Shown piece after piece: positions 1 to 6,012 of a DNA stretch of 8,802 nucleotides (position 1 is the first letter of the stretch; each line of letters starts with the position of its first letter). A program made the position numbers and the translations under genes. Source of the DNA: Rhodospirillales bacterium (GTDB taxonomy: Bacteria > Pseudomonadota > Alphaproteobacteria > Acetobacterales > Acetobacteraceae); the NCBI GenBank assembly GCA_015654825.1, contig JAATGE010000439.1, positions 1 to 8,802 on the forward strand, read 5' to 3'. The notes under the pieces are model-generated. The model worked only from the letters and a program-made list of their open reading frames with translations. It was not told the DNA's origin and searched no databases.

Positions 1-18
1 CCCCAATTAGAGCTGCGC
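1..18. repeat. Partial copy of the dispersed intergenic element (right tail)
   Basis: Bases 1-18 match bases 8785-8802 at 17 of 18 positions (shared core ATTAGAGCTGCGC). At the right end of the window this tail follows a full palindromic element, so here it is probably the end of a copy that begins outside the window. Confidence 0.6.
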
Positions 19-36
19 GGTTTTTCATCGTCTCCC

Positions 37-76
37 CGGCGAAGCCATGACCCGATATGGATTTCAGGCTTCGCCG
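37..76. repeat. Inverted repeat, 10-bp perfect arms
   Basis: CGGCGAAGCC (37-46) is the exact reverse complement of GGCTTCGCCG (67-76), with a 20-nt spacer. The same 10-mer recurs at 5933-5942 and, inverted, at 8704-8713, each time beside a copy of the dispersed palindromic element, so it looks like a module of that repeat family. There is no T-tract on either side. Confidence 0.6.
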
Positions 77-91
77 TTCCCCCCAGTGAAC

Positions 92-143
92 GGGGGTCTG
101 GGGCCTCAGGCCCCAGCGGGTCCAGGGCAGAGCCCTGGCCTTT
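92..143 (-). repeat. Dispersed intergenic palindromic element, copy A
   Basis: This copy holds two hairpins back to back. The first is CTGGGGCCT/AGGCCCCAG (98-116, 9-bp arms, 1-nt centre). The second is CCAGGGC/GCCCTGG (122-138, 7-bp arms, AGA loop). Read on the minus strand it has the order AAAGGCCAGGGCTC... then GACCCGC, then the second palindrome and AGACCCC. Related copies lie at 216-260, 5711-5787 and 8734-8802. The plus-strand hairpin at 122-138 is followed by CCTTT, so it could weakly stop rightward transcription. Confidence 0.75.
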
Positions 144-167
144 CGAATGTGGCAAGCATTACGCGAA

Positions 168-193
168 TTGGTATAAGCCGTGTATTATACCAA
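168..193. repeat. Inverted repeat TTGGTATAA/TTATACCAA
   Basis: TTGGTATAA (168-176) and TTATACCAA (185-193) are a perfect 9-bp inverted pair with an 8-nt spacer, AT-rich in a GC-rich setting. A related TTGGTATTAA lies inside another inverted repeat at 274-296. It may be a protein-binding site or a second family of small dispersed repeat; nothing in the sequence decides between them. Confidence 0.5.
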
Positions 194-215
194 CGGCCTT
201 AAATTTTGACCTGTC

Positions 216-260
216 AAAGGCCAGGGCTCTGCCCTTATCCGCGCCCTGGACACGGCCGCA
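216..260 (+). repeat. Dispersed intergenic palindromic element, degenerate copy B
   Basis: The stretch from AAAGGCCAGGG through GCCCTGGAC repeats the core of the element, interrupted by a short insertion (TTATCCGC region, 235-242) relative to the other copies. The hairpin is reduced to about 5 bp (223-227 with 231-235). It lies about 50 bp past the end of the small minus-strand gene, and on that strand the hairpin is followed by CCTTTGAC, so weak termination is possible. Confidence 0.55.
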
Positions 261-273
261 GGAGTCAAGATTT

Positions 274-296
274 CCGGCAGTTGGTATTAATGCCGG
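274..296 (-). terminator. Hairpin after the small SOS-box gene; possible terminator
   Basis: CCGGCA (274-279) and TGCCGG (291-296) are a perfect 6-bp inverted repeat with an 11-nt loop that contains TTGGTATTAA. It begins 16 nt past the stop codon of the minus-strand gene at 313-576. On that strand it is followed by AAATCTTG rather than a run of T, so a terminator role is weakly supported and it may be only a relative of the TTGGTATAA repeat. Confidence 0.3.
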
Positions 297-312
297 GGCA
301 TACCGGGCACGA

Positions 313-576
313 TCAGTCCGCGGCTAGCTTTATCGGATCGAGGGTTTCCCCAAGGGATTCCTCCATGTCCGCGGCGAATGCCTCGCCGGCTTCCAGCAAC
401 ACCGAGGTGTTTACCGCATGGCACCGCGCGCCCCACGCGCCGCCGGCCAAGCGCGCCCGCCAGCCACCCGCTTCATGGCGCGCAATTTCCATTGCCAGTT
501 GGCGAACCTCGCCCCGGTGAACCACCGTCGCGGTAACTCTTCCCGGCGTAGCACCGATGATGCAGATCACTTCCAT
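313..576 (-). CDS. Small unknown protein (87 aa) behind a LexA-type SOS box
   Basis: I do not recognise this protein. It begins MEVICIIGATPGRV and ends in a stop TGA (315-313). The ATG at 576 is preferred over an in-frame GTG five codons upstream because GGGAG (587-583) lies 6 nt before it. The first third reads as beta-strand-like (VICII, VTATVV), the middle is rich in Ala, Gly, Arg and Trp, and the C-terminal third is acidic and probably helical (EAGEAFAADMEESLGE). There is one Cys near each of the two hydrophobic parts. No signal peptide or membrane segment is visible, so it is probably cytosolic. Its upstream region carries a perfect GTTC-N7-GTTC direct repeat at 631-617, which suggests LexA control and DNA-damage induction. 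It lies downstream of carD on the same strand, 138 bp away. Coding status rests on the SD and the regulatory site; function is unknown. Confidence 0.6.
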   Translation of the reverse strand: MEVICIIGATPGRVTATVVHRGEVRQLAMEIARHEAGGWRARLAGGAWGARCHAVNTSVLLEAGEAFAADMEESLGETLDPIKLAAD

Positions 577-616
577 GGCTGGCTCCCGCACAAATCAGGG
601 AACACTCTGCGCTAGA

Positions 617-631
617 GAACGTTTGAAGAAC
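617..631 (-). promoter_or_regulatory. Perfect alphaproteobacterial SOS (LexA) box, GTTC-N7-GTTC
   Basis: On the minus strand the site reads GTTC TTCAAAC GTTC (631-617). On the plus strand it is GAACGTT (617-623) repeated as GAACGTT (628-634), exactly 11 bp apart. LexA of Alphaproteobacteria (Caulobacter, Rhodobacter, Sinorhizobium) binds the direct repeat GTTC-N7-GTTC. The box ends 40 bp before the ATG of the gene at 313-576, which is where an operator overlapping a promoter would be expected. A TTAACG on its upstream edge could be a -35 element, but I see no convincing -10. Confidence 0.7.
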
Positions 632-661
632 GTTAACTTCGCGCTGGCTCACGGAGAAAGA

Positions 662-707
662 CCTCGGCCGAGGCTTCGGCGCCTATGGGGCGGCGTGCTG
701 CCGCCCC
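662..707 (-). terminator. GC-rich hairpins after carD; possible weak terminator
   Basis: GGGGCGGC (687-694) and GCCGCCCC (700-707) form an 8-bp stem with a 5-nt loop, 7 nt past the carD stop codon. A second palindrome, CCTCGGCCGAGG (662-673), follows and on the minus strand is trailed by TCTTTCTCC. There is no true U-tract, so termination is plausible but may be inefficient. Confidence 0.4.
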
Positions 708-714
708 TGTCGCC

Positions 715-1581
715 TCAAACAGTTTTCAGAAACTCCACGAGTTTTACCGATGCCGCGGCCTTGTCGATACGATCCAGAGCCGCCAGCTCGGCGGCCAGGC
801 GGTCCATGGCCGCCTCGTAGATTTGGCGCTCGGAAAAGCTCTGGTCCGGCTGGCCGGCGTTGCGATGCAAATCGCGCACGACCTCGGCGATCGCCAGCGG
901 ATCGCCGCTATTGATCTTGGCTTCGTACTCCTGTGCGCGGCGGCTCCACATGGTGCGCTTGATGCGGGCGCGGCCCTTCAGAACACCCATCGCGTCATCG
1001 AACAGCTTGCGGGATGCCAGTTTGCGCAGGCCGGCGGTGCGCGCCTTGGACACGGGCACCCGCAGCGTCATGCGGTTTTCCTCGAACGTGATGTGGATCA
1101 GTTCCAGCTTGTGGCCGGCGATCTCCTCGATGGCGATGCGCTCGACCTTGCCGACCCCATGGGTGGGGTAAACCACATAGTCGCCCTCGGCGAACTGCTC
1201 GGCCTTTGCCATCGGGCGGGGCGGCGGGGTGACGCGGCCTGGGATGCCGCCGGGCGGGCGGGGCACGCCAGGCTGCGGCGGTACGGTAGGCCGGTGCACC
1301 GCCGGCGGCGCAAAGCCGGCTTGGGGCGGAGCCGGGAGCACCGGCTTCGGCGTTGCGACGTCGTTTGCCACGTCCGGTTCGGGGGGAGGTGCAGTGATCG
1401 TCACCGGCGCCGCAACATGCGGCGAAGGGGGCGGTGCCTCCGCTTCGGTTTGAACCGGCTGGCCGGCGTCCGCCGCGCTGCTTTCGGCGAGCCCGGTATC
1501 CTCGGCGACGAGCGCGCCAGGCTCGTCCGCGGTGGCGTCAATGGACGCCGGCTTCTTTGCGTTGGCTGACTTGCTAGGCAC
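715..1581 (-). CDS. carD: CarD-family transcriptional regulator with long disordered N-terminus
   Basis: CarD/CdnL proteins bind the RNA polymerase beta subunit and stabilise open promoter complexes. The C-terminal 165 residues (from Met124) match the family: GDYVVYPTHGVGKVE at about 133-147 opens the polymerase-interacting Tudor-like domain. The helical DNA-binding part follows and includes KRTMWSRRAQEYEAK around Trp212, a position important for minor-groove contact in characterised CarD. Alphaproteobacterial homologues are usually close to 165-220 aa. Here about 123 residues of Pro/Ala/Glu-rich, probably disordered sequence precede the domain. I chose the GTG at 1581 (V-P-S-K-S-A-N-A-K-K) because AGGAG lies 12 nt upstream. 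The frame stays open to 1746, but that part lacks an SD and looks non-coding. Met124 (1212) has no SD, although a short isoform is not excluded. fdxA lies upstream on the same strand, separated by a terminator, so carD probably has its own promoter. Confidence 0.87.
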   Translation of the reverse strand: MPSKSANAKKPASIDATADEPGALVAEDTGLAESSAADAGQPVQTEAEAPPPSPHVAAPVTITAPPPEPDVANDVATPKPVLPAPPQAGFAPPAVHRPTVPPQPGVPRPPGGIPGRVTPPPRPMAKAEQFAEGDYVVYPTHGVGKVERIAIEEIAGHKLELIHITFEENRMTLRVPVSKARTAGLRKLASRKLFDDAMGVLKGRARIKRTMWSRRAQEYEAKINSGDPLAIAEVVRDLHRNAGQPDQSFSERQIYEAAMDRLAAELAALDRIDKAAASVKLVEFLKTV

Positions 1582-1766
1582 TTTCGAGCGTAACTCCTGG
1601 TTGGCAACGGCCGCTTGGAGCGGCGCGCGCGGCAACAATCTGGTTGGCGACGCGGCCGATTGCAGCCCTTGCGAAGCAGAGAGACTGCCGATCGCGTCGT
1701 CGCGGCCTAGTGTCGGTCCCCGAGACCGCACGCCGCATTGCGGCACGTTACCCCCTCATGACAGGC

Positions 1767-1814
1767 AAAAACTCCAGCCGCAGTACCGGCGTGCGCCGGA
1801 CTGCCTGTCTGGAG
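1767..1814 (-). terminator. Strong intrinsic terminator downstream of fdxA
   Basis: On the minus strand a long stem is followed directly by TTTTT (1771-1767). The outer stem is CTCCAG/CTGGAG (1809-1814 with 1772-1777). The inner stem is GCAGT/ACTGC (1800-1804 with 1780-1784) topped by CCGGC/GCCGG. It lies about 170 nt past the fdxA stop, separating the S4-fdxA unit from carD. An alternative pairing, ACAGGCA (1761-1767) with TGCCTGT (1802-1808), is mutually exclusive with the terminator stem, but one arm lies beyond the T-run, so classical attenuation is unlikely. The rest of the 403-bp gap 1582-1984 shows no gene. It contains a GCCGCA/TGCGGC palindrome (1732-1744) and a run of eight T on the minus strand (1895-1888) without a clear hairpin. 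Confidence 0.75.
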
Positions 1815-1984
1815 GCGGCCCTTATGTTGGCAGTGACCACGATTCCGGCCGCGGAGCCGGCGCGATCGCCGCGGCGGGGCATATAGCAAAAAAAAGCGGT
1901 TCCGTCATGCCCCTACCAGCACAAAGCCGCGCACCGGGTTCGCGCCGGCAGCTCGTCACCGGTACGACAGCGTGCGTCCCGCTG

Positions 1985-2317
1985 CTATGGCGTGCCGGGG
2001 TCGGGTGAGAGCAGCTCGGCCTTTCCGGGCTTGTCCTTCCACTCGTCTGCGTCCGCAGGCGGCTCACCCTTGCGGGTAATATTCGGCCACTGGGCGGAGA
2101 ACGCGCGGTTCTGCTCAAGCCACGAACTTGCCTTGTCGTCGCTGTCCGGGACAATCGCCTCCACCGGGCATTCAGGCTCGCAGACACCGCAATCGATGCA
2201 CTCTTCCGGATTGATCACCAGCATGTTCTCGCCGACGTAGAAGCAATCGACGGGGCATACTTCGACACAATCCATGTATTTGCATTTGATGCAGTTTTCG
2301 GTGACCACGTAGGTCAT
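1985..2317 (-). CDS. fdxA: Seven-iron ferredoxin [3Fe-4S][4Fe-4S], FdxA type
   Basis: This small cytosolic electron carrier has 110 aa, close to Azotobacter vinelandii ferredoxin I, with which it shares the opening pattern [22 protein letters not shown]. By that comparison Cys9, Cys17 and Cys50 would hold the 3Fe-4S cluster and Cys21, Cys40, Cys43 and Cys46 the 4Fe-4S cluster. Cys12 and Cys25 are also present, as in ferredoxin I. The C-terminal part (WPNIT, then a Lys/Pro/Asp-rich tail) is the usual extension of this family. The ATG at 2317 has GGAGA 5 nt upstream. The S4-domain gene ends 61 nt upstream on the same strand, so the two are probably co-transcribed, and transcription likely ends at 1767-1814. 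The redox partner is not evident from this window. Confidence 0.95.
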   Translation of the reverse strand: MTYVVTENCIKCKYMDCVEVCPVDCFYVGENMLVINPEECIDCGVCEPECPVEAIVPDSDDKASSWLEQNRAFSAQWPNITRKGEPPADADEWKDKPGKAELLSPDPGTP

Positions 2318-2378
2318 CGGCGTCTCCAGTGGGGCGTGCGGGCGGATATGGCGGCCTTTACCCGAGGGTGCAAGCCGA

Positions 2379-2642
2379 TCACGGCGCCGGCAGCAGCTCA
2401 TATAAGGTGTGCGCCTCAGACGCCGGACCACGGCGTTCCGGCAAGACACGCACACGAATGACGCACACACCGGCGGCGAGCGGCACAGTCAGTACGTCGT
2501 CGACGCGGACCCTGGCGTGGGCCTTGTCGGTGCGCAGGCCGTTGATGCGCACGAGACCGGCCTCGGCCAGTCGCGAGCACGCCTCACGCTGGGATGCGAA
2601 GCGGGCACACCAAAGGAATTTGTCCAGGCGCTGCCAGTCCAT
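2379..2642 (-). CDS. S4-domain RNA-binding protein (HslR-like)
   Basis: This 87-aa protein is essentially one S4 RNA-binding fold. [18 protein letters not shown] at about 5-22 is the typical first helix pair, and [23 protein letters not shown] (about 29-51) is the usual strand-loop part with basic residues for RNA contact. The family includes HslR (Hsp15), which in E. coli binds stalled 50S subunits; the role of the alphaproteobacterial members is less defined. The C-terminus ([15 protein letters not shown]) has the common tail of these proteins. The ATG at 2642 is the only good start but lacks a clear SD. In many Alphaproteobacteria this gene follows a helicase gene and precedes fdxA and carD. 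Here the upstream neighbour is hldE on the opposite strand, so the helicase is not adjacent. Confidence 0.87.
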   Translation of the reverse strand: MDWQRLDKFLWCARFASQREACSRLAEAGLVRINGLRTDKAHARVRVDDVLTVPLAAGVCVIRVRVLPERRGPASEAHTLYELLPAP

Positions 2643-2778
2643 GGTTTTGGCTGGGTGTTATCCGTCGCCGAAGCAGTTGGCCAGAGCCCTCGAGCCTCAT
2701 CTGCCCGCGACCAGTCAGAAGCATAGTCAGGGGCAGGGCACTGGCCATCCGCGTTGTCTGCCAGCATAACCCGCCCCC

Positions 2779-4230
2779 ATGGATTTCTCCCGCCTCACCG
2801 TCCTGTGCATCGGCGACGTCATGCTCGACCGGTTCCTGCATGGCGACATCGAGCGCATCTCTCCGGAAGCACCGGTGCCCGTCATCCGGCTGCGGGAAAC
2901 CAGGGAAATGCTTGGCGGCGTCGGCAATGTCGCCAGCAATATCGCCTCACTCGGCGGACGGGCAGTATTGGTAGGTCTGGTGGGCCGGGACGACGCAGCT
3001 GCAAAATTGCGTCAGATCGTGGCCGGCCGTGCGCGTATCGTGGCGGCCCTGGTCGAGACCACATACCGGCCGACGATCTGCAAAACCCGGTTCGTCGCCG
3101 GGCGCCAGCAGGTCGTGCGGGCAGACGAGGAAAGCCGCGCGCCGATGCATCCCGACGAGGAGGCGGCGCTCGTCCATGTGTTCGACCAGCATATTGGCGG
3201 CGCACAGGCGGTCATCCTGTCAGATTACGGCAAGGGCGTGCTGAGTCGGGGGCTCGTCGCCCACGCGATTGCCGCGGCCAGAGCGCACGGCGTGCCGGTG
3301 TTCGTCGACCCGAAGACCGACGACTTCGCGCTATATCGGGGTGCTACCTGCGTTACGCCGAATGCGCGGGAGATGGGTGCGGCCGCGCGCGCACCGGTGG
3401 ATACCGAGGACGAGATCGCGGCCGCCGCCCGCCGCCTGATGGCGGCCGCGGAGCTCGGCGCAATCCTGGTGACGCGCAGCGAGAAGGGCATGACACTCGT
3501 CGAGGCCGGGGGCACGGCAAGCGCACCGGCGCGGGCGCGCGAGGTGTTCGACGTATCCGGTGCCGGCGACACCGTCATCGCGGCGCTGGCGCTGGCCTTT
3601 GCCGCCGGCCGTTCCCTGGTCCAGGCCATGCACATCGCCAACGCCGCAGCCGGCGTGGTTGTGAGCAAGCTGGGCACTGCAACGGCGGACATCGCCGAGG
3701 TCATGCGTGAGCTTTCCGCACAGGATGCCGCGGTCGGCGCGGCGCCGGGAACCGCGGGCGTGCCCGGGGTGCTCAACTGGGAGGCGGCGCGCGGCCTGGT
3801 TTCGCGCTGGCACGACCAGGGGTTTTCCGTTGGCTTCACCAACGGCTGCTTCGACATTCTGCACCCGGGGCATGTCTCGTTGCTGGCATTCGCGCGATCG
3901 CAGTGCGACCGGCTGATTGTCGCGCTCAACACGGACGAGAGTGTCGCGCGGTTGAAGGGCGCCGGGCGGCCGGTGAACGGATTGGGGCAGCGCGCCGCGG
4001 TGATGGCGGCGATCCGCTATGTCGATGCGGTGGTGGCGTTCGGCGAGGAAACGCCGCTGGAGCTGATCGACGTGCTGGTGCCCGATGTTTTGGTGAAGGG
4101 CGCCGATTACAGCGTGGAAAATGTGGTCGGTGGCGAAACCGTGCGCGCCGCCGGCGGGCGGGTGGTACTGGCGGAGCTGGTGCCAGGGCAAAGCACGACC
4201 GGAATTATCGCCAGGATGCGCGACGGCTGA
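2779..4230 (+). CDS. hldE: Bifunctional heptose 7-phosphate kinase / heptose 1-phosphate adenylyltransferase
   Basis: HldE (RfaE) makes two steps of ADP-heptose synthesis for the LPS inner core: phosphorylation of D-glycero-beta-D-manno-heptose 7-phosphate at C1 and, after GmhB acts, adenylyl transfer from ATP. At 483 aa it has the fused full length. Residues 1 to about 315 are a ribokinase/PfkB-type kinase: IGDVMLDRF (11-19), GGVGNVASN (46-54), and DVSGAGDT (258-265) with Asp264 as the expected catalytic base. Residues about 345-483 are a nucleotidyltransferase of the cytidylyltransferase fold with GCFDILHPGH (356-365, the HxGH motif) and a C-terminal QSTTGII. An Ala/Gly-rich linker (about 313-330) joins them. 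A stop codon lies in frame 9 nt before the ATG at 2779, so the start is fixed, but no SD is visible. The S4 gene diverges from it across 136 bp. No other heptose gene is in the window. Confidence 0.95.
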   Translation: MDFSRLTVLCIGDVMLDRFLHGDIERISPEAPVPVIRLRETREMLGGVGNVASNIASLGGRAVLVGLVGRDDAAAKLRQIVAGRARIVAALVETTYRPTICKTRFVAGRQQVVRADEESRAPMHPDEEAALVHVFDQHIGGAQAVILSDYGKGVLSRGLVAHAIAAARAHGVPVFVDPKTDDFALYRGATCVTPNAREMGAAARAPVDTEDEIAAAARRLMAAAELGAILVTRSEKGMTLVEAGGTASAPARAREVFDVSGAGDTVIAALALAFAAGRSLVQAMHIANAAAGVVVSKLGTATADIAEVMRELSAQDAAVGAAPGTAGVPGVLNWEAARGLVSRWHDQGFSVGFTNGCFDILHPGHVSLLAFARSQCDRLIVALNTDESVARLKGAGRPVNGLGQRAAVMAAIRYVDAVVAFGEETPLELIDVLVPDVLVKGADYSVENVVGGETVRAAGGRVVLAELVPGQSTTGIIARMRDG

Positions 4231-4324
4231 GGCTGCGCCGACTGGAAGCAAGTAGGCACCGATGGTTCTGGCTGACGCAGGCCGAGGGCGGGTGTAGTCT
4301 TCGATACGACATCCGGAGCAGATC

Positions 4325-5155
4325 ATGGCCCTTACGCGCGGCGTTATCTCCACCCTGGGCGGCGACGGCCGCGAGTTCATGGGGCCGGGCGTGCTGGCCT
4401 GGCACTACCCGGACAACTCGATCGTCTCCGGGTCGCTGCTGACGGTGGAGAGCAACCATTTTTGCGTGCTGAAATCGCGTGGCGCCATCCTGAATGTCTA
4501 CGATACCGGGCAATATCCGGTGACGACGCCCGACAAGCCGATCCTCGGCAGTTTCACGACCGCGTTCTTCGGCGGCCAGAGTCCGTGGCAATATGAAGTC
4601 ATTTATATCAACCGCGCGAAGATGGTGGTGAAGGCAAAGGGTATGGCGCTGTCGGCCGAAATGGCTGAGATGGCCTATGAAGTGGACTATTATTTTCATT
4701 GCAGCAGCAAGGACGATGCGGTGGCACTGGTGACCCATATGCCGATCGCGGACCATCTGATTTCCGCCGACCAGGTCAATACGTATGCGACACCGGTTGT
4801 GGAGCAGGCGATCAATCAGGTGGTGCAGGTGACGCCGCTGGAGCGCGTGAACGAGAAAATACATGACATTTCAGAAATGGTGCATAGCCATCTGCAGGAT
4901 TTTCTGAAGGTCTTCGGCATTACGCTGGACATGGTGAAGGTGTTGGTCTTCCCGCGCGACGAACGCATGCGGGCGCTGATTTCGCTGAAGGCTTTTGGGT
5001 TGTCGGAACTGGATGCGGTGCGTTTTTACACGGCGATGATCATGGCCGAGCGGGGCGTGATCAGCGCGCCGAACATGGCGGTGGGCCAGCCGTTCCATAT
5101 CGGCAGCGGCGTGCAGATCGAACTGCCGCCGGCGGACCGAACGCGCAATGGCTGA
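4325..5155 (+). CDS. SPFH-domain protein, YdjI-like
   Basis: The 276-aa product resembles the SPFH proteins of the Bacillus YdjI type. Residues 20-140 show the family order: GPGVLAWHYPDNSIVSGSLLTV, then a turn GQYPVTTP (62-69), then a SPWQYEVIYINR strand (86-97). Residues 155-240 are a long helical part (VVEQAINQVVQVTPLERVNEKIHDI) ending in the FGLSELDAVRFYTAM segment. SPFH proteins oligomerise at membranes; YdjI recruits PspA to stressed membranes in B. subtilis. Unlike YdjI it has no C-terminal zinc ribbon, and no transmembrane segment is visible, so membrane association would need a partner. GGAG (4315-4318) lies 6 nt before the ATG. It starts 94 bp after hldE, and the next gene overlaps its end by 8 bp, which suggests translational coupling. 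The molecular role here is inferred from the family only. Confidence 0.82.
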   Translation: MALTRGVISTLGGDGREFMGPGVLAWHYPDNSIVSGSLLTVESNHFCVLKSRGAILNVYDTGQYPVTTPDKPILGSFTTAFFGGQSPWQYEVIYINRAKMVVKAKGMALSAEMAEMAYEVDYYFHCSSKDDAVALVTHMPIADHLISADQVNTYATPVVEQAINQVVQVTPLERVNEKIHDISEMVHSHLQDFLKVFGITLDMVKVLVFPRDERMRALISLKAFGLSELDAVRFYTAMIMAERGVISAPNMAVGQPFHIGSGVQIELPPADRTRNG

Positions 5156-5648
5156 CGATCGTGGCCCGGCCCTGGAAGCACTGCGTCGCCTCAACGATGC
5201 AGGTTATCTTTTCTACCTGGACCGCAACCGGACCCGCGCCGACGATCTACTGGTTCGCGCCCACGCCGCTGATTGTCTGCACCGCGCGGCGGCGGCGCTT
5301 TCGCGGGCCGAGCAGAATTTGCGGCGCGCCATTCCGGCGCCGTCGCGCGAGACCCCATTTCCCGACCCCGCGCTGCTGGGCTCTGCGCGGGCATTGAAAG
5401 CGTTGCAGGAACGTATCGCACTTCTGGAGACCCGACTGCGCGGCCCCGCTTTGCTGCCGGACGGCGATTTTTCCACAAAAATCCCGACCGAAGACCTGCA
5501 CTACCGCCTGGTCTCACTTGACGCCGCCCTGCTCGACTGCGCCGCCGCGATCGAAACGGGTGCCATGGCGCCGCTGGAGCCTGCATTCTCCTCGCTGCTG
5601 AACGCCGCCGAACAGGCAATTTCCAAGCGAAACGAGATCTCGGGGTGA
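5148..5648 (+). CDS. Unknown helical protein coupled to the SPFH gene
   Basis: I do not recognise this 166-aa protein. Its ATG lies inside the last codons of the SPFH gene (8-bp overlap) and no SD precedes it, so translation is probably coupled. The sequence is mostly helical. Residues 8-65 are rich in Leu, Ala and Arg with heptad-like spacing (ALEALRRLNDAG, then DDLLVRAHAADCLHRAAAAL). A Pro-rich turn follows at about 62-75. A second helical segment (ARALKALQERIALLETRLRG, about 80-99) looks like a short coiled coil. A third segment (about 117-163) is also helical. There is no signal peptide or membrane segment. Tight linkage to the SPFH gene suggests a physical partner or cargo, in the way PspA works with YdjI, but there is no visible PspA signature. 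Its codon use is like that of its neighbours. Confidence 0.7.
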   Translation: MADDRGPALEALRRLNDAGYLFYLDRNRTRADDLLVRAHAADCLHRAAAALSRAEQNLRRAIPAPSRETPFPDPALLGSARALKALQERIALLETRLRGPALLPDGDFSTKIPTEDLHYRLVSLDAALLDCAAAIETGAMAPLEPAFSSLLNAAEQAISKRNEISG

Positions 5649-5656
5649 CCCTGCTG

Positions 5657-5668
5657 GCCCCAGCGGGT
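5657..5668 (-). repeat. Fragment of the dispersed intergenic element
   Basis: GGCCCCAGCGGGT repeats bases 109-121 of copy A almost exactly, starting 9 nt after the stop codon of the unknown helical gene. It is only a remnant, lacking the CCAGGGC hairpin. Confidence 0.35.
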
Positions 5669-5710
5669 GCACGGGTGGAGGCCCATGGACGCTAAGGATA
5701 AGTGCAAGGG

Positions 5711-5787
5711 AAGGCCAGGGCTCTGCGCTGGACCCGCCACGCCGGAGGCGCGTTGCGCACGACGGGGCCAGTAGGCCCCAGACCCCA
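5711..5787 (+). repeat. Dispersed intergenic palindromic element, copy C (with insertion)
   Basis: This copy reads AAGGCCAGGGCTCTGCGCTGG then GACCCGC, followed by about 24 nt absent from copy A, then CGGGGCC/GGCCCC (hairpin 5764-5779) and AGACCCC. It lies between the convergent ends of the plus-strand unknown gene and the minus-strand deaminase gene. The rest of the 364-bp gap 5649-6012 shows no gene; it also holds a CCGCCGC/GCGGCGG pair (5868-5874 with 5890-5896). Confidence 0.7.
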
Positions 5788-5905
5788 TTTTGTCGGTTCC
5801 GACTCTGGCATTGACGCCGAGCGAATAGACCAGAGCAACAAGTCTGCGAAATTAGTACAGAAGACTCCCGCCGCCCAGCGCTAACGACAGCGGCGGCACG
5901 CCGTC

Positions 5906-5942
5906 GGGGGTCCAGGGGCCGGAGCCCCTGGTCGGCGAAGCC
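5906..5942 (+). repeat. Second palindromic module: CCAGGGGC/GCCCCTGG hairpin plus CGGCGAAGCC
   Basis: CCAGGGGC (5912-5919) and GCCCCTGG (5924-5931) form an 8-bp stem with a CGGA loop, followed by CGGCGAAGCC (5933-5942), the same 10-mer as at 37-46. It lies between convergent genes and might contribute to termination from either side, but neither strand shows a U-run. Confidence 0.55.
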
Positions 5943-6012
5943 ACTAAAACTCAGCTCATTGATTTCGTTCTGTAATCCTTATCTTCGCGCTTATGGGCAG
6001 CCCTGGCGTTTC

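Noticed and set aside
92..260. CRISPR-like repeated palindromes in the left gap
   Set aside because: Copies are few, unequally spaced, in both orientations and scattered across the window; there are no regular spacers.
685..1569. Plus-strand open frame of 294 codons opposite carD
   Set aside because: Shadow of the CarD frame; no SD or family resemblance.
1582..1746. N-terminal continuation of the carD frame to an ATG at 1746
   Set aside because: No SD at 1746, text unlike protein, and the AGGAG plus GTG at 1581 fits better.
1888..1895. Run of eight T (minus strand) as the fdxA terminator
   Set aside because: No convincing stem precedes it; the hairpin plus T5 at 1814-1767 is much better.
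1880..1908. Possible minus-strand promoter (ATGACG, 16 nt, TATATG) in the fdxA-carD gap
   Set aside because: Transcripts from it would run into the terminator at 1767-1814 before reaching carD, and both boxes are only partial matches.
3331..4380. Minus-strand open frame of 349 codons opposite hldE
   Set aside because: Antisense of hldE in a GC-rich genome; no recognisable motif and low-complexity His/Arg/Ala text.
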